From positions 1 through 64,000 of IMG/VR virus record IMGVR_UViG_3300009509_000010: a stretch of 64,000 nt of DNA. One strand, given 5' to 3'. This document shows positions 31,434-40,041 of the stretch, piece after piece. This DNA comes from a virus. The notes beneath the pieces are model-generated. The model was not told where the DNA came from, did not search any database, and saw only the letters and a list, made by a program, of their open reading frames with translations. How positions within the stretch are numbered: the first letter of the stretch is position 1; every line of letters begins with the position of its first letter. Made by a program: the position numbers and the translations under genes.

Positions 31434-32603
31434 ATGAATGAATCCCCCGCGGTTGTGCTTTACGATCCAAGTGGTAACGCCATGGCGGTTCAAAATGGCG
31501 TTGCGATCCCAGCCAACACCAAAGGCCTATTGTTGCACGGGCGGGACGGCTCGGGTGATGCTCGAGCGGCTGAGGTTCTAGTTGACGGCTCGATCAACCG
31601 ATTGCGAACCGAGATCCCGCCAAACGTTGTTGATTCCACCAATAGCTCGACCTCGCAACTAGGGGCGAGCGGGTCGTTTGCCCCCGGGGCTGGTACCGAC
31701 GTTTCCGGTTATTCATCGGTAGCGGTAACGGTCCATTCCGACGTTGATAGCGCGGCCGATGGTATGCGGTTTGAATTTTCAATGGACAACACCAATTGGG
31801 ATGACGTTTATAAATTCAACCTAGATGCGTCGAGCTCGCAAACGCGGCGGTTTCAGTTTCCCGTGTGTGCTCAATACTTTCGGGTCAACTATATCAACGG
31901 GGCCAGCGCAACGAGTCAATTTCGGGTTCAGACCATACTACACAAGGAAAATATTCTCACATCGATCCATAGGGTCGACAGTGTAGTTAAAACAGATCGA
32001 TCAGCGCAAATCGTCAAAAGCGCGATCATCGCCCAACGGGAGGGGGCGGCGGTCCAAGACTTTTACCCGGTCCAAAGTGACGTATCGGGTAACCTCAAAG
32101 TGACCACAATCGGCTCAGACATCCCGTCAAACCCGGACGCATTCGTTTTAGTGTATTGCGAAAACGGGGGTAGCTCAAACATGTTAGTAAACGGTTCGGT
32201 TACGCCGGTAAACTTCGAAAAAGGCCCGACGGTTACAGATGAAATATGGTCGATTCGTGAGCTTTTGTTGACCTTTACGGCCGACGATTTTTCTTTTGAC
32301 GGCCTAAGTTTTGGGCCCAACCCTAAAATGACCAACGGATTTGCCATTAAGGTGGTAAAAAACTCAGTGACAACTGAGGTTTTTCGAGTCAAACAAAACG
32401 AGGACTTTTTGAGGGTGCCGGGTCGGACCCCCTTGGTCAACAACACGGGCCCAAAAGATGTGTTAGGGGCCGCACTCTCGTTTCAGGGGTTGGTTCTAAA
32501 TCAAGCCGATGGTGACAAGGTACAAGTTACCGTCAACGATGACCTAACCTCGGTCAAGCTTAAATATCTGACCGCCACCCTATTTGCGGTCAAGGTGGTG
32601 TAA
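31434..32603 (+). CDS. Beta-rich virion protein
   Basis: This 389-residue protein has no recognised catalytic motif. Residues about 75-165 form a beta-sandwich-like section (SSVAVTVHSDVDSAADGMRF, RRFQFPVCAQYFRVNYING), and the C-terminal half is a second beta domain. Placed among fibre-like genes, it probably decorates the virion surface. Confidence 0.5.
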   Translation: MNESPAVVLYDPSGNAMAVQNGVAIPANTKGLLLHGRDGSGDARAAEVLVDGSINRLRTEIPPNVVDSTNSSTSQLGASGSFAPGAGTDVSGYSSVAVTVHSDVDSAADGMRFEFSMDNTNWDDVYKFNLDASSSQTRRFQFPVCAQYFRVNYINGASATSQFRVQTILHKENILTSIHRVDSVVKTDRSAQIVKSAIIAQREGAAVQDFYPVQSDVSGNLKVTTIGSDIPSNPDAFVLVYCENGGSSNMLVNGSVTPVNFEKGPTVTDEIWSIRELLLTFTADDFSFDGLSFGPNPKMTNGFAIKVVKNSVTTEVFRVKQNEDFLRVPGRTPLVNNTGPKDVLGAALSFQGLVLNQADGDKVQVTVNDDLTSVKLKYLTATLFAVKVV

Positions 32604-32606
32604 CCC

Positions 32607-33593
32607 ATGGGATACAAAACGACAGAGGACGGAACCCGGATCGTTGCCAGTCCCGAGTGGGTGTTTGGGCAATTGGCCCTTTCAAGAATCGACGACGGGA
32701 CGGTTGCAATCAATCGGGACGGCTCACCGAGCACGCCCACGATCCTTTGGAACGGCACGGGCGGCGGTGATACCGGTGGGGATTGGACTCGATTGGGCGT
32801 GGGGTCTGAGTCAACGGCGGCGGCGTATTCGGGGACCAACGGGCTCAACACCACGATCACGAGCCAAGACGATGAATCGATCTTTGACAATGGGTCAATG
32901 GTCGACATTGCAGGAACCTACACCCTGTTACAGTTTTGGATCCGGGCGAAAAAATTCCCCACCGGTTCTGAGCCCTTGGTTTTTTGGCGCAACTCCTCTG
33001 ATGTTCAGGTGGGTTTGCAGCTTAAATTGACCAACTACGTTCAAGAGTTTGAAGACGATTGGCAAAGGATGGCCATCCCGATCAGTGATTTTGGGTTGGG
33101 GGCAAACGCTCAAAAACTTGTGTTCAAGTATACCGAAACCGCGGGCCAGCGGTATTTTATTGATGATATTGAGCTGTACTCGGCGGGTGGTCCTTACATT
33201 TTCCAGGCCAAAGCACCGGCCGGGGCGGTGTACCACCTCAAAGACGTGATCTTGACCTTCGCCGAGGAAAACGGGACTTGGAGCTCCTCGGGATTTTCGT
33301 CTATCAGCGGGGGCCTAAACCGTGGTTTGCTGATGCGTCAACGGGTGTTGAGCACGGGCGAGATCTCTTGGCAAATCAACCTAAAAACCAACTTGGTCAT
33401 GTTTGGACGATTGAACGTGATCAATGATGTGTCCTACACCGATTCTCATCAGTTTACCTTGGCCATTGAGCCAAGCCCAGCGGTGATTAACGTGACCGAT
33501 GACCAAGTGGTGGAGGCTGTTTTGCGGGACGATTTAACCGCTATAAACGCGATGCGTTCCTATATCCGTTTTGGTCGGGAGGTTGCGGCGTGA
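32607..33593 (+). CDS. Virion protein with carbohydrate-binding-like beta-sandwich
   Basis: This 328-residue protein has a first half that reads like a jelly-roll carbohydrate-binding module (LLQFWIRAKKFPTGSEPLVF, WQRMAIPISDFGLG, RYFIDDIELYSAGG). The C-terminal half resembles the end of the previous gene (HLKDVILTFAEENGTW versus IRELLLTFTADDF; VVEAVLRDDLTAI versus VQVTVNDDLTSV), so the two genes share a domain, probably by duplication. Possible host-surface binding. Confidence 0.55.
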   Translation: MGYKTTEDGTRIVASPEWVFGQLALSRIDDGTVAINRDGSPSTPTILWNGTGGGDTGGDWTRLGVGSESTAAAYSGTNGLNTTITSQDDESIFDNGSMVDIAGTYTLLQFWIRAKKFPTGSEPLVFWRNSSDVQVGLQLKLTNYVQEFEDDWQRMAIPISDFGLGANAQKLVFKYTETAGQRYFIDDIELYSAGGPYIFQAKAPAGAVYHLKDVILTFAEENGTWSSSGFSSISGGLNRGLLMRQRVLSTGEISWQINLKTNLVMFGRLNVINDVSYTDSHQFTLAIEPSPAVINVTDDQVVEAVLRDDLTAINAMRSYIRFGREVAA

Positions 33594-34330
33594 CGATTGA
33601 CCTAAACAAGGTGCCACGAAACTCGGACAACAAGCCGTTTATGGTTCCCGTGATTCACCACGATCACGATAAATTCATACATGCGGGAAGCTCCGACGAT
33701 ATCGCCAATGGGGTGCGGTGGGATGGTGACCTATTCGAGCTAATCCGCACCGATTCGGGTGACACGGTTGGGACGTTTCAGTTTTTGGAGTGGGTCCGAA
33801 TCGCGGGCGCACACGTGACTTGCACCGGTAACGCGGTTGGTGACCATGTGCATGGCAAGGTTTATGCGCCCTCGAGTGCATCGGCGGCGAGCTCCAACCC
33901 CGGGGCGGGTGCTTATGACAAGTACAACCTTGGGACGGGTATGAATATGTTCATACCTAACGCCACGCAAACGGGTGATTGGGATCTTGACCTTTCGAGC
34001 AGGCTAAACGCCAATTGCAATATCACCAAGGTTTGCCCGGTGACCGCAGAGGACGGGGCGGGGTTTTTTGACTATGACTCGGACACCGGAAACGTGACCC
34101 TAAACGCGTCGCAAACCGGTGGATACAACCTTTTTGATTTCGATGTGCCTCTGCTTCGAATTATCCCAAAGGCCCCCCTACCGTTTTCGGGGTGGTGGAA
34201 TTTGGCCCCTGCAAACGTGCGGCCCATGTTGCTTTTGCCCCATTGGAAACTCGAGGTGACTTTATCGCGAGCTACGAGCGGTACCGTTTCAGTCAATTGG
34301 ATCTTGATCGTTGAGAGGGCCGAGACGTGA
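33590..34330 (+). CDS. Virion surface-type protein
   Basis: This 246-residue protein starts inside the previous stop and ends overlapping the lipase gene. It contains a His-rich start (PVIHHDHDKFIHAGSSDD) and beta-rich sequence with many Gly, Asn and Asp residues. No family is recognised. Translational coupling to the patatin-like gene suggests co-production. Confidence 0.45.
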   Translation: MTIDLNKVPRNSDNKPFMVPVIHHDHDKFIHAGSSDDIANGVRWDGDLFELIRTDSGDTVGTFQFLEWVRIAGAHVTCTGNAVGDHVHGKVYAPSSASAASSNPGAGAYDKYNLGTGMNMFIPNATQTGDWDLDLSSRLNANCNITKVCPVTAEDGAGFFDYDSDTGNVTLNASQTGGYNLFDFDVPLLRIIPKAPLPFSGWWNLAPANVRPMLLLPHWKLEVTLSRATSGTVSVNWILIVERAET

Positions 34331-35190
34331 CAACCGAAAAAACAGCTCTGGTCCTCTCAGGGGGTTCGCGGTTCGGGGCGTGGCAAGTTGGGGTTGCGAA
34401 GCGCCTTTACGAAAAAGGCCTCAAACCCAAGGTGTTTTGTGGGGTGTCCGTTGGTGGTCTCAATGGGGCCCACCTTGCGCAATATGATAGCTCGGTATCA
34501 GGATTGCAGGCGGTTGATGATCTTGTTGACCGGTGGGTGAGCCTTAACACTCGGGACGTTTGGCGTCACCGTTTACCCTTTGGCCTGTTATCGGCCTTGT
34601 GGAAAAAAAGCCCCTATGATTCGAGGCCGTTGGGCCGGTTGATTCGACAATGGTTTGATCCGTTTCGGGTCCGGGCGGCCGAAAACGAGCTTTTCATCGG
34701 CACGGTGTCGTTGCGGTCCGGGCGTTACCATGTTTTTGATCTCGATCATTCTGACCTCCACGCGGTCCTCGAAGCCAGCGCAGCCAACGCCATGTTTGAA
34801 CCGGTGGAGCTCGCGAGCGGCCTTTATGCCGATGGTGGTTTGGTTTGTGCCACACCCCTACGAGCTGCGTTCAATGCGGGCGCAACTCGGATCTTTGTGG
34901 TGTTGACCGAGGCAAATCAAATGCAACAAGCCGATCAGCTCGAGACCTTTTTTGACATTGGGCCGCGACATTTGGCTATTCTATCCCGTAGTGTTTTCGA
35001 ACTCGATCTCGGGTGGGCGCTCGCCGAAAACCGGTTGGCCGAGCGGGGGGACGGTGACAAACGCCACGTTGAGATCAAGGTGATTCGACCTTCGGATCCG
35101 TTAGTCGGTGACCATTTAGATTTTGATCCTGTCAGGTCAAAGGAGCTGATCGGGTGTGGTTACGAGGACGCCAAAAGGGTGGTGGTGTAG
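34327..35190 (+). CDS. Patatin-like phospholipase
   Basis: This 287-residue protein has all the patatin landmarks: the oxyanion motif G12-G13-S-R-F-G17, the nucleophile elbow G39-V-S41-V-G43, and the catalytic Asp in D169-G-G. The Ser-Asp dyad should cleave acyl esters of phospholipids. Length is typical and both active-site residues are present. No signal peptide is seen. It sits between virion surface genes and a four-helix membrane protein, overlapping the former by four bases. It may attack host membranes in entry or lysis, or modify lipids during infection. Confidence 0.9.
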   Translation: MTTEKTALVLSGGSRFGAWQVGVAKRLYEKGLKPKVFCGVSVGGLNGAHLAQYDSSVSGLQAVDDLVDRWVSLNTRDVWRHRLPFGLLSALWKKSPYDSRPLGRLIRQWFDPFRVRAAENELFIGTVSLRSGRYHVFDLDHSDLHAVLEASAANAMFEPVELASGLYADGGLVCATPLRAAFNAGATRIFVVLTEANQMQQADQLETFFDIGPRHLAILSRSVFELDLGWALAENRLAERGDGDKRHVEIKVIRPSDPLVGDHLDFDPVRSKELIGCGYEDAKRVVV

Positions 35191-35194
35191 CTTT

Positions 35195-35551
35195 ATGGTC
35201 GATTGGGTGATCGGTGTGGTGCTCGTGGTTATTGGATTGGCCGATTGGTTTTTTGCGACCTCTCGCATACCACCCACCGCTCGACGTGTGCAGTCTTATA
35301 GCTGGCGGTTGTCGGCCATGCCGTTCGTGTTGGGGGTTACTATAGGCCGGGCTTTTGCTCCACCGTTTGGGCCATCCGAAAACCAGCTCCTTTGGGTCGT
35401 TGGTGCGTTTGTAGGGTTAGGGGTGATGGTGATGGCTTTGCATTGGGTTTTGGTGCGGTTCGCTGACGTGCCCAATTGGTTTAGCTTAATTTACGTGCCT
35501 TGTGGGGTGTTGCCCGGAATGTTGCTTTGGCCGGTTGCGGTGGGGGTGTGA
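35195..35551 (+). CDS. Four-helix membrane protein, possible holin
   Basis: This 118-residue protein has four hydrophobic segments (VIGVVLVVIGLADWFF; LSAMPFVLGVTIG; LLWVVGAFVGLGVMVMALHWVLV; YVPCGVLPGMLLWPVAVGV). ATG 35195 is chosen as it follows the lipase stop directly. It might be a holin or an inner-membrane partner for the lipase; no holin family signature is seen, so this is inference from size, helices and position. Confidence 0.6.
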   Translation: MVDWVIGVVLVVIGLADWFFATSRIPPTARRVQSYSWRLSAMPFVLGVTIGRAFAPPFGPSENQLLWVVGAFVGLGVMVMALHWVLVRFADVPNWFSLIYVPCGVLPGMLLWPVAVGV

Positions 35552-35552
35552 G

Positions 35553-35867
35553 GTGGCCGAGGTTCGCGAATCGACGATCCGAGCTCTGGCGGGTACCACC
35601 GACGGGCTCAACAAGGTGTTTACCACCCCCACCGAGTTTCAAGCCGGGTCCTTTCGATTGGTTTTGAATGGCCAGCTATACGAGCCGGCGGATCCGATTT
35701 TTGGGTGGACCGAAACTGGTACAAACCAAGTAGTGTTGACCACCGCCCCCCGGGCGGGTGACGTTTTGCAGGCGTTTTACCGCGATTATTTGGGGATTGA
35801 GGTAAGCGGGACGGGTGATGTTATCGTGGGATCGCCATTTTTCCCGGGCGAGATCCCGGGGCCGTAG
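35553..35867 (+). CDS. Small beta-rich structural protein
   Basis: From GTG 35553 the 104-residue product reads IRALAGTTDGLNKVFTTPTEF..FRLVLNGQLYEP..QVVLTTAPRAGDVLQAFYRDYL, a compact beta-sandwich module common in phage fibre and connector proteins. The Gly/Pro-rich tail (PFFPGEIPGP) may be a linker or attachment peptide. Confidence 0.55.
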   Translation: MAEVRESTIRALAGTTDGLNKVFTTPTEFQAGSFRLVLNGQLYEPADPIFGWTETGTNQVVLTTAPRAGDVLQAFYRDYLGIEVSGTGDVIVGSPFFPGEIPGP

Positions 35868-35875
35868 GAGCCGAA

Positions 35876-36589
35876 ATGCAAGATCTGGAAATTGTCGAGG
35901 TAGTTAAAGCCGTTTGGACCGCCGCTTTTATTAACGATTTGCCTGATAAGGCCTTTGCGGTGGTGTTACCCGGTGGAAAAAAAGATGATCAGGGTAAAAC
36001 GGTGCCTCGGTCGTTGCGAATGCTCCCCCACCACGGGCCAAGCGTAAAGACTCCCGTAGAAAACACCTCAGTGGACTTGCCACACCTTCGCAACGGTTTG
36101 GCCCGTGTGAGCCAAGCTAACATGCCCGAGGACGCCAAACGCCGAGCTCTGGCACACCTTGAGGCCCACGCAAAGGAGCTTTTGACTACAAAAAAACCAG
36201 CAAAAAAAGACGTTCAAAAGGTGCGGATCCAAGTAGAAAAAACCGCGTTGCCCCTCGGTCCAAATCAAGCTTTGCGGGATTTTGCTGCGGAGTTGCGAGA
36301 GGCGGTCGAAGCGCACCTTGAAAGTGCAATCAAAATCAAGTTTGGGTCAACCGACACCAAAAGCGCATCATTTTATCCACATGATATTTTTGGGGATCAC
36401 ATGATCGCCGAGGTCAACCAATGGCAGAAAGGCAAAGGGTCCACCGAAACCTATTGGCTTGTGCCATACGCTCGAGGCGTGGGTGGGTTCGTGTTTGGCC
36501 CACCGGTCGAGGTTGAAAAGCAGATCCAATGGGTCCCAAAAATGCCGATTGAAAAGCGGGCCGGCGGATTATGGTCCAACGTGCTTTGA
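35876..36589 (+). CDS. Head-module protein with LPHHG-type domain
   Basis: The N-terminal 110 residues (AFAVVLPGGKKDDQGKTVPRSLRMLPHHG, VDLPHLRNGLARV, ALAHLEAHAKEL) form a small conserved domain otherwise found attached to or near phage prohead proteases. The C-terminal half is unassigned. It is 237 residues long. A role in head maturation or as a protease partner is plausible but unproven. Confidence 0.55.
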   Translation: MQDLEIVEVVKAVWTAAFINDLPDKAFAVVLPGGKKDDQGKTVPRSLRMLPHHGPSVKTPVENTSVDLPHLRNGLARVSQANMPEDAKRRALAHLEAHAKELLTTKKPAKKDVQKVRIQVEKTALPLGPNQALRDFAAELREAVEAHLESAIKIKFGSTDTKSASFYPHDIFGDHMIAEVNQWQKGKGSTETYWLVPYARGVGGFVFGPPVEVEKQIQWVPKMPIEKRAGGLWSNVL

Positions 36590-36602
36590 GTAGGGGGCGG
36601 CT

Positions 36603-37709
36603 ATGCCATCGATTGCCAGGGGACAGGAAAACACCACCGATCGGATCAATTGGTTTATCACGGTTAATGGTGCGTTGACTGACGTTTACGAGATCGGGTT
36701 TCGGATCCTTGATATCACAGGGGGCTTGCCAGGCACCCAAATTTTCCCCTTGGCCGGTTGGGAGGACGTGACCGCGGCTCCTGGCAATTTCAACGTGGGG
36801 TCTTATTACGCCTACGATAACACGGCGGGCAACGGGTGGACGCCAGAGCTCACAACGAACCTAGGCGATCACCGAATCGAATGGCGTTGGAAAACGTTTG
36901 CCAGCTCGGCCTATCAATTGGGGGCCGAGGACTTCATTGTGTTGACGGAATCGGCCGGGAGCTCGACCGATACCTACATTTCAGTACAAGACATTCGAGA
37001 CTTAGGGATCACGGCGGGGATGGCCGATGATACTGAGGTCCTAAACATGATCGCGGTGTGGCAAGAATTTTTGGATCGAGCATGCCGTCAATGGTTCAAC
37101 CCTCGAGCGTTAACACTCCGATTTGATGGGACCGATTCTGATACCCTTCATTTTGGCGTGCCAATTATTTCGATCGATTATATTCGTCTCAACAACGACG
37201 ATAACAACTTGAATGCAAACTATTACAAAGTGTACAGCGGGCGCACATACCCTGATGATCGGCGCAATCCGCGGATCAAGTTGGTTCGGTCCGATGATTT
37301 TCGAGACATATACACCGCGCCTTTGTCGTGGGGTGATCTCAGGTTTCGCAAGGGTAGGCAAAACCAGATGGTCAAGGGGACGTTTGGTTTTGTCGAGGAG
37401 GATGGCACCACGCCCAAATTGATCCAACGGGCCTTGTCAAAGCTTGTAGTTGAAAAGCTGCAAAACCCGATCTTTCATGATTATTCAAGCGGGCCAGCTC
37501 CGGTCCCGACCCCACCGCCGATTGTAGGGCCATTGACCTCGGAAAAAACCGACGATCACGAGCGCAAATTTGGTCAAAGCGGCGGGTCGGTGGCACCCCG
37601 GCGGGCGGGGCTTGCGGGGATCACGGATGACCAAGAGGTCCTCGGAATCATCAAGCTTTACCGAGCCCCCATTGGTTTGGCAACGCCAGCGCATTGGAGC
37701 TATAAATAA
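36603..37709 (+). CDS. Head-tail connector (adaptor) protein
   Basis: This 368-residue protein has an N-terminal beta domain and a central helical region (SVQDIRDLGITAGMADDTEVLNMIAVWQEFLDRACRQWF) that matches the helical core of gp6/gp15-type adaptors that bind beneath the portal. A Pro-rich linker precedes the C-terminus. It ends directly before the next ATG. Confidence 0.6.
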   Translation: MPSIARGQENTTDRINWFITVNGALTDVYEIGFRILDITGGLPGTQIFPLAGWEDVTAAPGNFNVGSYYAYDNTAGNGWTPELTTNLGDHRIEWRWKTFASSAYQLGAEDFIVLTESAGSSTDTYISVQDIRDLGITAGMADDTEVLNMIAVWQEFLDRACRQWFNPRALTLRFDGTDSDTLHFGVPIISIDYIRLNNDDNNLNANYYKVYSGRTYPDDRRNPRIKLVRSDDFRDIYTAPLSWGDLRFRKGRQNQMVKGTFGFVEEDGTTPKLIQRALSKLVVEKLQNPIFHDYSSGPAPVPTPPPIVGPLTSEKTDDHERKFGQSGGSVAPRRAGLAGITDDQEVLGIIKLYRAPIGLATPAHWSYK

Positions 37710-38111
37710 ATGCCGATTCCCAACTTGATCCATCCTGTCCCGATCACGGTTGAAAAGATCAGCCGCTCCACCACGTATTACGACGAGGACGCCCGGGAGC
37801 CTATCCAATTCGCCGATCGTCCGGAGTCGGTGACCATTGATGGTCAAGTTAAGTGGTTCGACGAAAACGAGCTCGCCGCAACCAAAAGTGGTCCGGCCGA
37901 GGGGTCAACGGGGTATGTGCTATTTCGCCAGGTAGACTTAACGGCCAAAGGGTTAGAGCTCGAGCAAAACGACCGGTTTACAAAAATAGGCCTACGTACC
38001 ACCGACGTTTACATCAAAGCTTTGCGGCCGGTTGGCCATTATCCCGACATTGGGGGGCATACCATGATCAAGGCCTATTTCACGGATAGGCAACCGTCGA
38101 GGGTGGGGTAA
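37710..38111 (+). CDS. Head-tail joining (stopper-like) protein
   Basis: This 133-residue, beta-barrel-like protein (ESVTIDGQVKW, GYVLFRQVDLTAKGLELEQNDRFTKIG) has size and position typical of gp16-type stoppers that close the connector. It starts immediately after the adaptor stop. Confidence 0.55.
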   Translation: MPIPNLIHPVPITVEKISRSTTYYDEDAREPIQFADRPESVTIDGQVKWFDENELAATKSGPAEGSTGYVLFRQVDLTAKGLELEQNDRFTKIGLRTTDVYIKALRPVGHYPDIGGHTMIKAYFTDRQPSRVG

Positions 38112-38122
38112 CGCCGCGGCGG

Positions 38123-38764
38123 TTGATATCGTTCAAGGTTGATTCCGGGTGGGGTCGGTTCAAACGTGCGATCGACCCAACCGGTTTTTCGAGAGCTTCC
38201 AGAGCTGAGATCCGCAAGGCCACCCGAAAAAATGGGTTGATGGCCGTGAAACGGATCCGGGGTTTAATCAAAGGCGGTCAAGGGGGGTTTGAGGCCAACG
38301 CCGAGTTGACAAAGGAGATCAAGGAGGCCTCGGTCCCCTTGGTCGGGGGCAAGGTTGCAACCGGTGGAATCAACGTGTTTCAGGCAATTTCAAGCACAAT
38401 GCTCGACGATTATTCGGTTTTCGCGGGTGTCAAGTTTGTTTCCGAGGCCTACGATATCGCCGAAACGATACACGGTGGGGCCGTGATCCCGGTCACCGAG
38501 AAAATGAGGACCATGTTTAGGGTCCTTTGGTGGGCCTCCGAGGGAAGTATTGACCCCGCAGATCTCACCGGGCGGGCGGCGGAGTTGTGGCGTTTGAAGC
38601 CGGGTGGGTGGTACCCTCTCGAGGACTCCACCAAAGCAATCGTGATCCCGCCGCGTCCGTTTATCGAGCGGGCGTTTGCGGATCCAGAGCTCCGACGTGA
38701 GGCCCGACGAAATTGGGAACTCGCGGTTTCCGCAGCGTTGCGGGTAATGGCTAGGGGGCGTTAA
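38123..38764 (+). CDS. Virion morphogenesis / tail completion protein
   Basis: This 213-residue protein has a basic helical N-terminus (RASRAEIRKATRKNGLMAVKRIRGLI) and the IPPRPFIERAF motif near the C-terminus, characteristic of Mu gpG/HK97 gp10-like proteins that complete the tail or neck. The start is a TTG codon. Confidence 0.6.
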   Translation: MISFKVDSGWGRFKRAIDPTGFSRASRAEIRKATRKNGLMAVKRIRGLIKGGQGGFEANAELTKEIKEASVPLVGGKVATGGINVFQAISSTMLDDYSVFAGVKFVSEAYDIAETIHGGAVIPVTEKMRTMFRVLWWASEGSIDPADLTGRAAELWRLKPGGWYPLEDSTKAIVIPPRPFIERAFADPELRREARRNWELAVSAALRVMARGR

Positions 38765-38766
38765 CC

Positions 38767-40026
38767 ATGGCAAGGCGTATCAAGCGGCTAGTAAAACGAT
38801 TTAAGTTTGAGGAAGACAACCGAGCCCGAATCGAGCTCGTTTCGAACGTGCGACTCGACCCATTGGCCAACCGTCTCAAATTGTCGGAACCCTATCAAAG
38901 CTCTGGTGTGGCGAAAACTTGGGTTACCAACCCGAGCTCGGTCAAGCAATGGTTGGGCTTTGAGGTTGTGATCCACCACGCAATGACCGGCGGGGCCGCG
39001 GCGGGGGTGCCCGTCATGACGCCGATCACGGGTGCGGGTTACCGCCTCACCGACGGGACCGACGAATTTTGGCACAATGGGGCGGCGTGGGAGGTCAACA
39101 CCACCGATTGGAATACCGAGGAACAAGTTGCGGCGAATATTTCAAGTTTCCCGGTGACCCCGCAAAAATTGGGGGTGGTGATACAGCTCACAACTACCGA
39201 TTTGGGCTATACCCCGGAGGTCGAGGAGATCCGGGTCCTTTGGGCCTCCGATGTCGAGTTTTACGAGGACCTGGTTTACCGTTCTTTAGTCCGGGCCTTG
39301 CGGGAAAACATCCGACCGATCACCGACTACTTGATAAAACCCGGGACGGCCACCGCCACGATTGACCTCGACCAATTTCCTCTCAAAACGCCCTACAACG
39401 TGGTGGGAGTGGATTCGGTTTATGATCGAACCGATGATCCCGACCGGTTGGTTGACCTGTTGCAATCGTACAACACTGGGACCAAGTTGATCACGTTGAA
39501 CGCTACACTTCCAACCGACCACGTGGCAACGCTCCGATTGATTTACGAGCCCGAGGTTTCAGTGACCACAAGCCAAGATTTTTACGAGGTGGCTAAGGTT
39601 CCCGCGTTGGTGCTCGACGATATCGATTTTGTGGACGCCGCGCCACTTGCGGCAAACGATTGGGTGACAAACAAGGGCGACGGATCAGCGGTCAAGGTGT
39701 TTGCCCCTATCCAAGGGGACCTTGAGGTATCCCTATTGGCTTACACCGACAAAGGGGTGGACCAGCAAAGGCTCAAGGAAGCGATCCACCGGTATTTTGA
39801 AAACAACCCGACGTTGCGCAGCACGGGACTTGACGAGCAATTTAGCTTGTGGCTAATTGATGAGTACGACATGCGGAACGTTCCGAGTCCGGCCGACATA
39901 CACACCGGCCGGGTGAGGTTTCGGATCCGTGACGTCGTTGTCTACGCTAGAGATTCCGTCGACAGTTTTGGAGTGCAGCGGTTCAACCTGACCGGGACCG
40001 AGGACTACACCCTCGCGGGTGAGTAA
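38767..40026 (+). CDS. Neck or tail-terminator region structural protein
   Basis: This 419-residue protein lies just upstream of the sheath gene. It has a basic N-terminus, a beta-rich centre and a C-terminal alpha/beta part (GDLEVSLLAYTDKGVDQQRLKEAIHRYF) of a kind seen in tail-terminator proteins. No family is certain; position suggests it caps the tail or joins it to the neck. Confidence 0.5.
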   Translation: MARRIKRLVKRFKFEEDNRARIELVSNVRLDPLANRLKLSEPYQSSGVAKTWVTNPSSVKQWLGFEVVIHHAMTGGAAAGVPVMTPITGAGYRLTDGTDEFWHNGAAWEVNTTDWNTEEQVAANISSFPVTPQKLGVVIQLTTTDLGYTPEVEEIRVLWASDVEFYEDLVYRSLVRALRENIRPITDYLIKPGTATATIDLDQFPLKTPYNVVGVDSVYDRTDDPDRLVDLLQSYNTGTKLITLNATLPTDHVATLRLIYEPEVSVTTSQDFYEVAKVPALVLDDIDFVDAAPLAANDWVTNKGDGSAVKVFAPIQGDLEVSLLAYTDKGVDQQRLKEAIHRYFENNPTLRSTGLDEQFSLWLIDEYDMRNVPSPADIHTGRVRFRIRDVVVYARDSVDSFGVQRFNLTGTEDYTLAGE

Positions 40027-40041
40027 CACGAGGAGATCGAC

